64,000 nt of DNA, from contig NZ_JAHBYB010000004.1 in NCBI RefSeq assembly GCF_019636155.1, positions 62,001 to 126,000 on the forward strand, given 5' to 3'. The translations under genes were made by a program, and so were the position numbers. Every line of letters begins with the position of its first letter. Position 1 is the stretch's first letter. The notes under the pieces were generated by a model. That model was not told the origin of the DNA. It searched no databases and was given only the letters and a program-made list of their open reading frames with translations. This DNA is from Brevundimonas sp. (GTDB lineage: Bacteria > Pseudomonadota > Alphaproteobacteria > Caulobacterales > Caulobacteraceae). Positions 53,043 to 61,638 of this stretch are shown piece after piece.

Positions 53043-53103
53043 CGCGGGGATTCCCGAACGAACTCCGATGCCTCGACCATGGCGGGCCGCGCTTAACCGC
53101 CGC

Positions 53104-53871
53104 CTAACGGCCGGCCATGCGGCGCATGATTTCCCGTTCCGCAGCGGCGATGACGGCGTTGAGCATCAATCCCATCAGCGTCAGCCAGGCCAGGGCGGCC
53201 AGGAGCTGGGCCGTGCGCAGCCGGTTGCCGGCTTCCAGCAGGCGCCAGGCCAGGCCCTGGGTCGCGCCCGAACCGGACACGAACTCGGCCACCACGGCGC
53301 CGATGACGGCCAGGCCGGCGGCGACGCGCAGTCCTTCCAGAACGAAGGGCAGGGCGCTGGGCAGGCGAAGCCGCCAGAGGCGTTGCAGGGGCGTGGCGCC
53401 GTGCAGGTCGAACAGGCGCTCCAGGTCCGGATCGGCGCTCTGCAGCCCCGTCAGGACGCCGGAAAAGACAGGGAAGAAGGCGACGGCGGCGGCCAGGGCG
53501 ACGACGGCCTGATCGGCGCGGTCCAGGCCGAACCAGATCAGGACCAGAGGCGCGATGGCGACGACCGGCGTGACCTGAAGGGCGACCGCCAGCGGACGCA
53601 CCGCCGCCTCGGCCCGGCGGTTCAGCGACACCGCCAGAGCCAGGCCCCCGCCGATCAGAAAAGCCAGGACCAGGGCCTGGAACGCCATGCCGAAGGTGAC
53701 GGCGGCCGAGCGCGCCAGAAGAGGCGCGGATGTGACCAGGGCGGCGGCTACGGCGCTGGGCGGCGGCAGAAGATAGGGCGGAACCGCCAACAGGCGACAG
53801 GCGATCTCCCAGGCCGCCAGCAGCAGGCCCAGGAGGACCAGGGGGGCTAGGAGGTCGGACGGCCGCTTCAC
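53104..53871 (-). CDS. ABC transporter permease, ThiX/SsuC type
   Basis: 255 residues with six membrane helices and the BPD-type permease loop (SALPFVLEGLRVAAGLAVIGAVVAEFVSGS). The start is a GTG at 53871 that overlaps the TGA of the ATPase gene (GTGA); the longer open frame is a shadow of that gene. With the ATPase and binding protein upstream it forms an importer, most likely for a thiamine pyrimidine precursor. Confidence 0.88.
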   Translation of the reverse strand: MKRPSDLLAPLVLLGLLLAAWEIACRLLAVPPYLLPPPSAVAAALVTSAPLLARSAAVTFGMAFQALVLAFLIGGGLALAVSLNRRAEAAVRPLAVALQVTPVVAIAPLVLIWFGLDRADQAVVALAAAVAFFPVFSGVLTGLQSADPDLERLFDLHGATPLQRLWRLRLPSALPFVLEGLRVAAGLAVIGAVVAEFVSGSGATQGLAWRLLEAGNRLRTAQLLAALAWLTLMGLMLNAVIAAAEREIMRRMAGR

Positions 53872-54623
53872 GCTATCGCCTCCATGGTCGCGGCCAGGGC
53901 CGAGGCCACGCCCTCGACCGCCTCGCGATAGGCGGGCGCCATCCGCCACCCCTCGGGACGTGGCAGGGGGCCGGGCGAAGTCAGGCGCGCGACCTGCGCG
54001 CCGGTGCGGGCGTCCAGCACCACGGTGCGGGCCGCCAGATAGACCGCGTCCTCGACATCGTGGGTGACCAGGACGATGGCCGGCCGGGGCCGGGCGTCGC
54101 GCCACAGGCGATGCAGGTCCTCTATCAGCCGTCGCCGGGTGACGGAATCCAGGGCGGCGAAGGGCTCGTCCAGCAGCAGCAGAGAGGGATGGGCGACCAG
54201 GGCGCGGGCCAGGGCGACACGCATGGCCATGCCGCCCGACAGCTGGCCGGGCCGAGCGTCGAGCCGGTCGCCCAGGCCGACGGAGGCCAGGGCCTCGGCG
54301 GCGCGACGACGCGACTCGGCGTCAGGGGTGCGGGCCAGGTCCAGCGGCAGGGCGACATTGTCGAGCGCCGAGGCCCAGGGCATCAGGGTCGGCGCCTGGA
54401 AGACCAGGCCGGTGCGGCCCGGCGCGGTCAGGGCCTTCCCCTCGGTCGGCGGTTCGAGCCCGGCCAGAAGGCGCAGGGCCGTCGACTTGCCCGCGCCCGA
54501 GGCGCCGACCAGGGCGATGATGTCGCCGGAAGAAACCTCCAGGTCGATCGGGCCCACGGCGCGCGGACCATAGCGGACGACGGCGCCGGTCAGGCGCGCG
54601 ACCGGCCCGGCCTGATCAGCCAC
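53868..54623 (-). CDS. ABC transporter ATP-binding protein, ThiZ/SsuB type
   Basis: 251 residues with Walker A GASGAGKSTALRLLAGL (about residue 40), the Q-loop FQAPTLMPWASALDNV, signature LSGGMAMRVALARAL, Walker B LLLLDEPFAALD and the switch His in LVTHDVEDAVYLA. It belongs to the nitrate/sulfonate/thiamine-precursor group. It overlaps the binding-protein gene by 8 bases and the permease gene by 4. Confidence 0.9.
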   Translation of the reverse strand: MADQAGPVARLTGAVVRYGPRAVGPIDLEVSSGDIIALVGASGAGKSTALRLLAGLEPPTEGKALTAPGRTGLVFQAPTLMPWASALDNVALPLDLARTPDAESRRRAAEALASVGLGDRLDARPGQLSGGMAMRVALARALVAHPSLLLLDEPFAALDSVTRRRLIEDLHRLWRDARPRPAIVLVTHDVEDAVYLAARTVVLDARTGAQVARLTSPGPLPRPEGWRMAPAYREAVEGVASALAATMEAIA

Positions 54624-55644
54624 GGCCCGGCAGATAGGCGTCGGTGAAGGCCGAACGCCAGTTCAGGCCGGGATCATAGACCCCCGCCTGGGCGGTCACG
54701 TCGAAGAAGGCCTGCCAGCGGTCGGCGGTCATTGCGCCGAGGCCGTAGAGGGCCGCGTCCCCGCCATCGACCACGCCGTTGGCGCGCAGGGTCTCGCGGG
54801 CCTGATCCAGGATGTCCTGGGTCATGTCGGGATTGTCCTTGCGGATCAGGGCGTCGGCCGCCTTGGCGTCGCCACGAATATAGTCGCGCCAACCTTCGGC
54901 GGAGGCGGCGATGAAGTCGCGCAGCGCCTGGGCGTTGTCGCGGGCGAAGGCGTTGGGCGCCAGGACCATGGTGGCGTAGGACGGATAGCCTTCGTCGGCC
55001 AGAAGGAAGACCCTGGGCTGGAACCCGCCGACCTGGCGGATGGTGTAGGGTTCGCTGGTCAGATAGCCCTGCTGGACCGCGCGCGGGTCGGCCAGGAAGG
55101 GGGCCGGGTTGAAGGTGTATTTGCGCACCTGGTCGTCGGTGAAGCCGTATTTGGCCTTCAGCCAGACCCAGAAGGCGGTGATCGAGGCGTCGGCCAGGAG
55201 GAAGGGCCGGCCGTGCAGGTCGGCGATCGACTTCAGCGCCGGATCGGGATGGGCGATCAGGACCTGAGGGTCCTTCTGGAAGAAGGCGGCGACGGCCTTC
55301 ACCGGGGCCCCTTCGGCGACCAGGTTCAGGGGGATGAAGCTGTTGGAGCCCATGCCCAGTTCGACGGCGCCGGAGGCCAGAAGCTGGGGCACGTTCACGC
55401 CCGGTCCGCCCTGGATGATCTGGACGTTCAGGCCACGCCGCTCGTAGGCGCCCGAAGCCAGGGCCTGGTAGAAGCCGCCGTGTTCGGCCTGGGCGCGCCA
55501 GTCGGTGGCGAAGCGCAGGCGGACGCGCCCCTGTTCGTCGACCGGCGCCTCGGACCGGCCGCAGGCCGCCAGCGGACCCGTCAGGGCGGCGAGGCTGGCG
55601 GCGCCGATCAGGACGCGGCGTCGGGAAGCGGAAGGGGCGCTCAT
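54616..55644 (-). CDS. ABC transporter substrate-binding lipoprotein, NMT1/THI5-like (ThiY type)
   Basis: 342 residues. The signal begins with RRRVLIG and ends at LAAC, so it is a lipoprotein, possibly Tat-exported. The NMT1/THI5 domain starts with RLRFATDWRAQAEHGGFYQAL and YERRGLNVQIIQGGPGVN, the pattern of ThiY proteins that bind formyl-aminopyrimidine for thiamine salvage. ADASITAFWVWLKAKYG and QGYLTSEPYTI follow. Sulfonate or riboflavin-precursor (RibY) binding is the main alternative. First gene of the transporter operon. No TPP riboswitch was seen upstream. Confidence 0.85.
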   Translation of the reverse strand: MSAPSASRRRVLIGAASLAALTGPLAACGRSEAPVDEQGRVRLRFATDWRAQAEHGGFYQALASGAYERRGLNVQIIQGGPGVNVPQLLASGAVELGMGSNSFIPLNLVAEGAPVKAVAAFFQKDPQVLIAHPDPALKSIADLHGRPFLLADASITAFWVWLKAKYGFTDDQVRKYTFNPAPFLADPRAVQQGYLTSEPYTIRQVGGFQPRVFLLADEGYPSYATMVLAPNAFARDNAQALRDFIAASAEGWRDYIRGDAKAADALIRKDNPDMTQDILDQARETLRANGVVDGGDAALYGLGAMTADRWQAFFDVTAQAGVYDPGLNWRSAFTDAYLPGRG

Positions 55645-55699
55645 GGCCCTGGTTTAGGGCGCGCCGTGGGGGAAGGGAAGCGGGCGCGCGGATCGGGCG

Positions 55700-56110
55700 A
55701 GCGGCGCCGGAATTGAGCGAGGGGACGCGCGCCCGGTCGAACCGTTGCGTACGTCCCCTCGCCAAGTCCGGGTTGGACTTGGCCGTTGAGGGTCCGGACC
55801 TTGGCCTGGGCGCCGGCGGAGCGAGCTCCGTCTGCGGTCGGCTGTATCCTGACGGCTCCTGGTCTTCGGCGTTCCGCCCGACTTTCGCCGTGCGCCGTCC
55901 GTCGATCCCGGCCTGGTCCTCCGTGAACGCCTCGGGCCGAAGCCTTCGTCGTCCGGGAGCCTGGGCCCTGCCACGTCGTCCGTTCGGGTCCGAAGACCGC
56001 GCCCGGAGGCCGGGTCAGAGAGCCGGACCGGTTCGCTTTGAGCCCCGGGTCGCCCCGGTTTTCCGCGCCGCCGTGTCCCTCGGCCCGTTGACGTTCCGAC
56101 GAAACCCGCT
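55700..56110. other. Hairpin-rich non-coding-looking region
   Basis: A 400-bp stretch with no convincing gene; open frames on both strands encode Arg/Ser/Pro-rich low-complexity shadows. It contains consecutive perfect hairpins: GCGAGGGGACG...CGTCCCCTCGC (55717-55762, 24-base loop), GCCAAGTCC-GGGTT-GGACTTGGC (55761-55783), the palindrome GGTCCGGACC (55791-55800), CGGAGC-GA-GCTCCG (55817-55830) and TTCGG-GT-CCGAA near 56001. The series looks like a structured RNA or a repeat, but I could not match it to RNase P RNA, tmRNA, SRP or 6S RNA. Confidence 0.45.
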
Positions 56111-56265
56111 ATGAGGCAAGCGCCTCAAATCCATCGTCTGTGGGTGGAATTGGGGATGAATTGTGCGTCGATGGTGGATTAGCGCTTTTCTTCGGCAATA
56201 TTGTTGTTTGCCGGATAGAGTTTAGGCGACGATCCCCAGTGGCGCGACAAGCGGCTGAAAAGCCT
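56111..56265. other. AT-richer gap before the ABC-F gene end
   Basis: 155 bases after the hairpin-rich region, lower in G+C. It starts with the small hairpin TGAGGC-AAGC-GCCTCA (56113-56128). No gene or terminator recognised. Confidence 0.4.
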
Positions 56266-58083
56266 TCAGCTGGCCAGGTTTTCGCGCTTTTCCTCGAGTT
56301 CCAGCCATTCGATCTCGGCGGCTTCCAGCTCGGTGCGGGCCTTGGTGGCGGCGGCCATGGCGCGGTCGAAGGCGGCGGGGTCGCGGCCGTAGAGGTCGGG
56401 ATCGGCCAGGGTGGCGTCGTGTTTTGCGATCTGGGCCGGCAGGTCGGCGAGAAGGCGTTCCAGTTCCTCGAGACGGCGGGCGTCCTTGTAGGAGAGTTTG
56501 GAGGACTTCCGGGCGGGCGCCGGTGTCTGGGGCTGGCCCCCTCCACCGCTGCGCGGTCCCCCTCCCCCGGCGGGGGAGGATTGGGGCGGGGCCAGGAAGG
56601 CGGGGTTCTGGCGCAGGAAGTCGGTCCAGCCGCCGGGGGTCTCGACGATGTCGCCGCGGCCGTTCATGGCGATGGTCGAGGTGGCCAGGCGATCGACGAA
56701 GTCGCGGTCGTGGGAGACCAGGATCAGGGTGCCGTCATAGGACTCGAGAAGCTCTTCCAGCTTGTCGAGGGTGTCCATGTCCAGGTCGTTGGTCGGCTCG
56801 TCCAGGACCAGCAGGTTGGCGGGTCTGGCCAGGGCGCGGGCCAGGAGCAGGCGGTTGCGCTCGCCGCCGGACAGGGTGGAGATGGGCTGGCGCAGCTGGG
56901 CCTCCTGGAACAGGAAGTCCTTGGCGTAGGCGGCGACGTGCTTGGAATGGCCGCGCACCAGGATGCTGTCGCCGCCGCCCGGTGTCAGGGCGTCCCAGAG
57001 GGTCATGTCCGACTTCAGCCCCTCGCGCGACTGGTCCAGATAGACCGGCTCCAGGTTGGCGCCGAGGCGGACGGTTCCGGCGTCGGGCGCCAGTTCGCCG
57101 AGCAGGATCTTGACCAGGGTGGTCTTGCCGGCGCCGTTGGGCCCGACGATGGCCAGTCGGTCGCCGCGCAGGATGCGGGTGGTGAAGGGCTTGATGACCG
57201 TGCGCTCGCCGAAGCCTTTGGACACGCCTTTCACCTCGGCAACCAGTTTGCCGGACAGGGCGCCGGAATCGACGCCGAGGTTCAGTTCGCGCGGCAGATC
57301 GCGGACCCGTTCGGCGCGGTCGGCGCGCATGGCCTGGAGCGCGCGGGCGCGGCCTTCGTTACGGGTGCGCTGGGCCGTGATGGAACGGTAGAAGGTGTAG
57401 GTTTCCGCCTCGATCTTCTTGGTCAGGCGGCGGAGGGATTCGGCCTCTTCCTCCATGACCTTGGCGGCCCAGTCGTCGAAGGCGTCGAAACCCTTGTCCA
57501 GGGTGCGGACGCGGCGACCTTCCAGCCAGTGGCACGCATCGGTGACGCGGTTCAGGAAGGCGCGGTCGTGGCTGACCACCAGGACGGCGAAGCGGGCCGA
57601 TAGGAGTTCGGTCTCGAGGAGCTCGATGGCCAGGATGTCGAGGTGGTTGGTGGGCTCGTCCAGCAGCAGCAGGTCGGGTTCTTCGGCGAAGGCCTTGGCC
57701 AGGGCGGCGCGGCGGGTCTCGCCGCCCGACAGGTTGACGGCGGGCTTGGCCGGATCGAGGCCGAAGGTCGTCAGCCAGGCCTCGGCGGTCCAGCGTTCGG
57801 CCGCCCCGGAAGCGGCGTAGTCGAGCAGGGTCTCGCCGGTGATCAGAGGCTCCTGAGGCACATAGGCGAAGCGGGTTCCGGCCTGGATGGAACGGTCGCC
57901 GGCGTCGGGTTCGATCAGGCCCATGACGATCTTCATCAGGGTGGACTTGCCCGCGCCGTTGCGACCGACCAGAGCGGCGCGGCTGCGCGGCTCGATGGCC
58001 ATGTCGACGCCCTCGAACAGGGGGCGAGGGCCGTCCTGAAGACGGACATCCTTGAGGGCGACGAGGGGCGGGCGAGCCGACAT
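56266..58083 (-). CDS. ABC-F family ATPase, Uup-like
   Basis: 605 residues without membrane helices. Two ABC domains: Walker [13 protein letters not shown] (about 40) and [12 protein letters not shown] (about 335), signatures [15 protein letters not shown] and [15 protein letters not shown], Walker [13 protein letters not shown] and [13 protein letters not shown] charged linker between them fits ABC-F proteins that act on the ribosome. The C-terminal coiled coil ([27 protein letters not shown]) is typical of Uup, which is linked to DNA or ribosome assembly. Between second domain and coil the residues [19 protein letters not shown] are encoded by a hairpin repeat. Confidence 0.93.
   Translation of the reverse strand: MSARPPLVALKDVRLQDGPRPLFEGVDMAIEPRSRAALVGRNGAGKSTLMKIVMGLIEPDAGDRSIQAGTRFAYVPQEPLITGETLLDYAASGAAERWTAEAWLTTFGLDPAKPAVNLSGGETRRAALAKAFAEEPDLLLLDEPTNHLDILAIELLETELLSARFAVLVVSHDRAFLNRVTDACHWLEGRRVRTLDKGFDAFDDWAAKVMEEEAESLRRLTKKIEAETYTFYRSITAQRTRNEGRARALQAMRADRAERVRDLPRELNLGVDSGALSGKLVAEVKGVSKGFGERTVIKPFTTRILRGDRLAIVGPNGAGKTTLVKILLGELAPDAGTVRLGANLEPVYLDQSREGLKSDMTLWDALTPGGGDSILVRGHSKHVAAYAKDFLFQEAQLRQPISTLSGGERNRLLLARALARPANLLVLDEPTNDLDMDTLDKLEELLESYDGTLILVSHDRDFVDRLATSTIAMNGRGDIVETPGGWTDFLRQNPAFLAPPQSSPAGGGGPRSGGGGQPQTPAPARKSSKLSYKDARRLEELERLLADLPAQIAKHDATLADPDLYGRDPAAFDRAMAAATKARTELEAAEIEWLELEEKRENLAS
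56536..56584. repeat. REP-like hairpin repeat inside the ABC-F coding sequence
   Basis: Two neighbouring dyads: ACCGC-TGC-GCGGT (56544-56556, ACCGC/GCGGT) and CCTCCCCC-GGC-GGGGGAGG (56561-56579). The layout CCCCTCCACCGC..GCGGTCCCCCTCCCCC is, from memory, that of an abundant intergenic repeat in alphaproteobacterial genomes. Here it is read in frame as the Gly/Pro/Ser linker of the ABC-F protein. Confidence 0.6.
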
Positions 58084-58119
58084 GGGTGCTTTCGGGCGAC
58101 GAGGGCGGTATGGGGAGGC

Positions 58120-58599
58120 GTGGATTTAGAGCCTGACGCCCCTGCGACCAAGCCCTTCTGGGAAACCAAGACCCTGGTGGAGATGACGCCGCGGGAGTGG
58201 GAGAGCCTGTGCGACGGGTGCGGGCTGTGCTGCGTCATCCGGTTCGAGGACGAGGACACCGGCGAGGTCATTCCGACCAAGGTGCACTGCAAGCTGTTCG
58301 ACAGCGCCGCCTGCCGGTGTTCGGACTATGAGAACCGCAAGGCCCATGTGCCGGACTGCATCAAGCTGACGCCGCACAATATCGAGGCGCTGGAGTGGAT
58401 GCCGAAGTCTTGCGCCTATCGCCGCATTCATGAGGGGCGGCCGCTGGCGTGGTGGCATCCGCTGGTCTCGGGCGATCCGGAGACGGTGCATGCGGCGGGG
58501 GTGTCGGTGCGGGGCCAGACGATTTCGGAGCTGGACCTGGAGAACGAGGAAGACGCCCTGGATCACGAGGCGCCGGAGTGGGCGCTGGAGCGCGGATGA
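58120..58599 (+). CDS. YcgN/UPF0260 family cysteine-cluster protein
   Basis: 159 residues of the YkgJ-type zinc/iron-chelating domain: the Cys cluster [23 protein letters not shown], then [18 protein letters not shown] and VPDCIKLT, about eight Cys in all. The YcgN subfamily end ([22 protein letters not shown]-like) is clear. Function unknown; cluster or metal binding is likely. The start is GTG 58120, very close behind GGGGAGG; no other good codon lies before the Cys cluster. Divergent from the ABC-F gene. Confidence 0.9.
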   Translation: MDLEPDAPATKPFWETKTLVEMTPREWESLCDGCGLCCVIRFEDEDTGEVIPTKVHCKLFDSAACRCSDYENRKAHVPDCIKLTPHNIEALEWMPKSCAYRRIHEGRPLAWWHPLVSGDPETVHAAGVSVRGQTISELDLENEEDALDHEAPEWALERG

Positions 58600-58715
58600 A
58601 AGCCGGGCGCGCTGATTATAAGCGCTGGACAGAGCAGGTGGCTGTTTTGGTTGGAGTCCCCCGGCCGTAGAGGTTGTTTGCGCGCCCAGGGACGCTGGTC
58701 CCCTATAGTGTGGGC

Positions 58716-59153
58716 ATGACGGGAAAAAGGGTTTCGGGACGGCGGGGGGTCAGGGCCCTGGGCAAGCTGACCGACGAGATCCTGAACCCCATCGCGGGCG
58801 GCGATCTGGCCGAGGCGGAGCGGCGGCTGAAACTGGCGACCGCCAGCGTCAAGCTGCGCCAGGCACTGGTCGAGACGCTGGAACGCGAAGCCCAGTCGAA
58901 CGGGGAGGACGAGGCGCCGGATGCCGCCGGAGAAGAACGACTGCGCGAGGCGCTTTATCATCGACTGGTGGCGCTGGCGCGGGCCATCGACGCGGAGGAA
59001 GCTGCTGGCGGCGATCCGTCCAGCGCTGGAGACCCTGATCCGGACGGACTGGCGGCTGTGGGCCCGGCCGGCGCAGAGGCCGCCCGACGGCGCGTGGACC
59101 AGCTGGCTGTTCCTGGGCGGACGCGGGGCGGGAAAGACGCGGGCCGGGGCTGA
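58716..59153 (+). CDS. Putative small terminase subunit of the gene transfer agent (g1-like)
   Basis: 145 residues from ATG 58716. The first 90 or so are a natural-looking helical protein (GVRALGKLTDEILNPI, AEAERRLKLATASVKLRQALVETLERE, EERLREALYHRLVALARAID). The last part is Gly/Asp/Arg-rich and runs 233 bases into the large terminase frame. Position directly before the large terminase matches gene g1 of RcGTA-type clusters, which encodes TerS. The call rests on context; sequence similarity is not something I can show. Confidence 0.55.
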   Translation: MTGKRVSGRRGVRALGKLTDEILNPIAGGDLAEAERRLKLATASVKLRQALVETLEREAQSNGEDEAPDAAGEERLREALYHRLVALARAIDAEEAAGGDPSSAGDPDPDGLAAVGPAGAEAARRRVDQLAVPGRTRGGKDAGRG

Positions 59154-60222
59154 ATGGCTGAGCGGGCGGGCGGCGCCGGGGGCGCGCCTGGCCCTGGTGG
59201 GGCCGACCCTGCACGATGTGCGCGAGGTGATGATCGAGGGGCCGTCGGGCCTGAGAGCCGTGGCCGCGCCCTGGCGACGGCCGGTCTATGAGACCAGCCG
59301 GCGGCGGCTGGTGTGGCCGAACGGGGCGGTGGCCTACGCCTTTTCGGCCGAGGACGCCGACAGCCTGAGAGGGCCGCAGTTCCATGCCGCCTGGGGCGAC
59401 GAATTCTGCGCCTGGCGCAAGCCGGGTGAGGTGCTGGCCATGTTGAGGATGGGACTGAGGCTGGGCGACGATCCGCGCCTGGCGGTGACGACCACGCCGC
59501 GGCCGATCCAGGCGCTGAAGACCCTGATGGCCGAGCCGGGGACGGTGACGACGCGGGCGGGGACGGCGGCCAATCGGTGGAACCTGTCGGCCAACTTCCT
59601 GCAGGGGCTGGAGGCCCTTTACGGCGGGACGCGGCTGGCGGCGCAGGAGCTGGAGGGGCGTATCCTGGCCGAGGATGGCGCCTTGTGGACCGAGGCGATG
59701 CTGAGCGCCTGCCGGGGGCGGGCGCCGCCGGATTTCGAACGGGTGGTGGTCGGGCTGGACCCGCCGGCCACGGCAAGGGGCGACGCCTGCGGGATCGTGG
59801 TGGTCGGGCGGTTCGAGGGCCGAGCCTATGTGTTGGCGGACCGGACGGTCAGGGGGCTGAGGCCCCGAGACTGGGCCAGGAAGGCGGCCGAGGCGGTGGC
59901 CGAGTTCGAGGCCGACTGGGTGATCGCCGAGGTCAACCAGGGCGGCGACATGGTCGAGGACCTGCTGAAGATCGCCAAATGCGGGGCGCGGGTGAAGTCG
60001 GTCTTCGCCAGCCGGGGCAAGCGGGCGCGCGCCGAGCCTGTGGCGGCCCTGTATGAACAGGATCGGGTGATCCACTGCGCCGCCATGCCGGCGCTGGAGC
60101 ATGAATTGCTGACGATCGGCGGCGAGACGGGGTTCAGCCCGGATCGGGCGGACGCCCTGGTCTGGGCGGTCAGTCATCTGCTGCTGGATCGCCAGGGCGC
60201 GCCGCGCCTGCGGCCGCTGTAA
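58921..60222 (+). CDS. Gene transfer agent large terminase (RcGTA g2-like)
   Basis: Packs DNA into GTA capsids with an ATPase motor and headful nuclease. Walker A is in WLFLGGRGAGKTRAGAEW (about residue 67), Walker B in FHAAWGDEFCAW. The nuclease Asp residues are in VVGLDPPATARGDACGIVV and near the end in RADALVWAVSHLLL. 433 residues, the size of GTA terminases. ATG 58921 has GGGGAGGA 11 bases upstream but overlaps TerS by 233 bases; an internal start near 58999 behind GGAGGAAG would remove a doubtful Trp/Arg-rich leader. Confidence 0.93.
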   Translation: MPPEKNDCARRFIIDWWRWRGPSTRRKLLAAIRPALETLIRTDWRLWARPAQRPPDGAWTSWLFLGGRGAGKTRAGAEWLSGRAAPGARLALVGPTLHDVREVMIEGPSGLRAVAAPWRRPVYETSRRRLVWPNGAVAYAFSAEDADSLRGPQFHAAWGDEFCAWRKPGEVLAMLRMGLRLGDDPRLAVTTTPRPIQALKTLMAEPGTVTTRAGTAANRWNLSANFLQGLEALYGGTRLAAQELEGRILAEDGALWTEAMLSACRGRAPPDFERVVVGLDPPATARGDACGIVVVGRFEGRAYVLADRTVRGLRPRDWARKAAEAVAEFEADWVIAEVNQGGDMVEDLLKIAKCGARVKSVFASRGKRARAEPVAALYEQDRVIHCAAMPALEHELLTIGGETGFSPDRADALVWAVSHLLLDRQGAPRLRPL

Positions 60223-60241
60223 CCAGGACGAAGGAGCCGAA

Positions 60242-61411
60242 ATGGCGATGCCGAAACTGCGCTGGCCCGGCCGGCGCGGCGGGGACGACCCGCGCCCGGA
60301 CGAGACCAAGGCCAGCCGCACCGGCGGGCTGATCGCCATGACCGGGGTTGGGCGGCCGCGCTGGACGCCGCGCGACTACGCCAGCCTGGCGCGCGAGGGG
60401 TTCGGCAGGAATGCCGTGGCCTATCGCTGTGTGCGGATGATCGCCGAGGCGGCGGCCTCGACGCCCCTGATCGTGCTGCACGACGGGTTGCGGGCGGCCG
60501 ATCATCCGGTCGCGCGTCTGTTGCACAAGCCCAATCCGGAGCAGTCGGCGCCGGAGCTGCTGGAGGCGCTGTACGGGGCGCTGCAGACGGCGGGGAACGC
60601 CTATCTGGAGGCGGTGGGCGATCCGGTTCCGGAGGAGCTGTGGGCGCTGAGGCCCGACCGGGTTCGGGTGGTTCCAGGCGCGCGGGGCTGGCCCGAAGCC
60701 TATCAATACGCCGTGGGCGGACGATCAGTGACGATCCGGCGCGAGGCGGACGGATGGTCGCCGGTGATGCAGGTGCGGCTGTTCCATCCGACGGACGACC
60801 ACTATGGCCATTCGCCGCTGGAGGCGGCCGGCTTCGCCATCGACGCGCACAACGCTGCCGGGGCCTGGAACAAGGCGCTGCTGGACAATGCGGCGCGGCC
60901 GTCGGGCGCCCTGATCTATGGGGCGCGGGACGGGGAGCGGCTGACGGCCGACCAGTTCGAGGCGCTGAAGGCCGAACTGGCCGAGGCCCATGGCGGGGCG
61001 TCGAACGCGGGACGGCCGCTGTTGCTGGAAGGCGGTCTGGACTGGAAGCCGATGAGCCTGACGCCCGCCGACATGGACTTCATCGACGGCAAGCATTCGG
61101 CGGCGCGGGACATCGCCCTGGCCTTCGGGGTTCCGCCGCAGCTGCTGGGGATTCCCGGCGACGCGACCTACGCCAACTATCGCGAGGCCAACATCGCCCT
61201 GTGGCGGCAGACGGTGATCCCGCTGGCCAGGAAGATGTGCGGGGCGCTGACGGGCTGGCTGGGGCAGAGGTTTCCGGGGGTGCGGATCGAGCCGGACCTG
61301 GACGCGGTTCCGGCGCTGCAGGCCGAGCGGGACGCCCTGTGGGCGCGGCTGGAGGCGGCCTCCTTCCTGACGGTCGAGGAGCGCCGGCGCATGGCCGGGC
61401 TGGGCGGCTGA
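60242..61411 (+). CDS. Gene transfer agent portal protein (HK97 type, RcGTA g3-like)
   Basis: 389 residues forming the dodecameric ring through which DNA enters the capsid. HK97-portal features: FGRNAVAYRCVRMIAEAAASTPL, HPVARLLHKPNPEQS, YGALQTAGNAYLE, LFHPTDDHYGHSPLEAA and GVPPQLLGIPGDATYANYREAN. AAGGAG is 6-7 bases before ATG 60242. The TGA overlaps the ATG of the next small gene (TGATG). Confidence 0.95.
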   Translation: MAMPKLRWPGRRGGDDPRPDETKASRTGGLIAMTGVGRPRWTPRDYASLAREGFGRNAVAYRCVRMIAEAAASTPLIVLHDGLRAADHPVARLLHKPNPEQSAPELLEALYGALQTAGNAYLEAVGDPVPEELWALRPDRVRVVPGARGWPEAYQYAVGGRSVTIRREADGWSPVMQVRLFHPTDDHYGHSPLEAAGFAIDAHNAAGAWNKALLDNAARPSGALIYGARDGERLTADQFEALKAELAEAHGGASNAGRPLLLEGGLDWKPMSLTPADMDFIDGKHSAARDIALAFGVPPQLLGIPGDATYANYREANIALWRQTVIPLARKMCGALTGWLGQRFPGVRIEPDLDAVPALQAERDALWARLEAASFLTVEERRRMAGLGG

Positions 61412-61638
61412 TGGAGGGATGGAAACGGGCGCCCTGGCCCCTGATCGGGGTGCTTCTGGCCCAGACGGTGGCGGGCCTGACCTGGGCCGGCGGGGCGGCG
61501 GCGCGGATCGGCGCCCTGGAGAGCCAGGTGGGCGAGCAGCGGCTGGTGGCCGAACGTCTGGCGCGACTGGAGGAACAGGGGGTGGCGACCCGCGCGGCGG
61601 TCGAGCGGATCGAACGGCGGCTGGAGGAACGGCGATGA
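61411..61638 (+). CDS. Small coiled-coil protein between portal and protease (g3.5-like)
   Basis: 75 residues: one membrane-like hydrophobic stretch (WPLIGVLLAQTVAGLTWAGG) followed by a coiled coil (IGALESQVGEQRLVAERL, ARLEEQG, RAAVERIERRLEERR). It overlaps the portal stop by one base and the protease ATG by four, so it is translated within the cluster. It corresponds in place and size to the small gene g3.5 of RcGTA. Confidence 0.8.
   Translation: MEGWKRAPWPLIGVLLAQTVAGLTWAGGAAARIGALESQVGEQRLVAERLARLEEQGVATRAAVERIERRLEERR

Noticed and set aside
55725-55755. tRNA-like T-loop (GGTTCGACC on the minus strand)
   Set aside because: No acceptor stem, anticodon arm or D-arm can be arranged around it; it is the loop of a long hairpin.
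55645-55770. TPP riboswitch in front of the ThiY-like gene
   Set aside because: The CTGAGA and ACC...GAACCTGA-type segments are missing.
55654-55974. 106-codon minus-strand frame before the transporter operon
   Set aside because: Arg/Ser/Pro low-complexity, no ribosome site, overlaps the strong hairpins.
55700-56110. RNase P RNA, tmRNA or 6S RNA
   Set aside because: None of the conserved core segments (for example GAGGAAAGTCC or a tmRNA tag ending in AA codons) is present.
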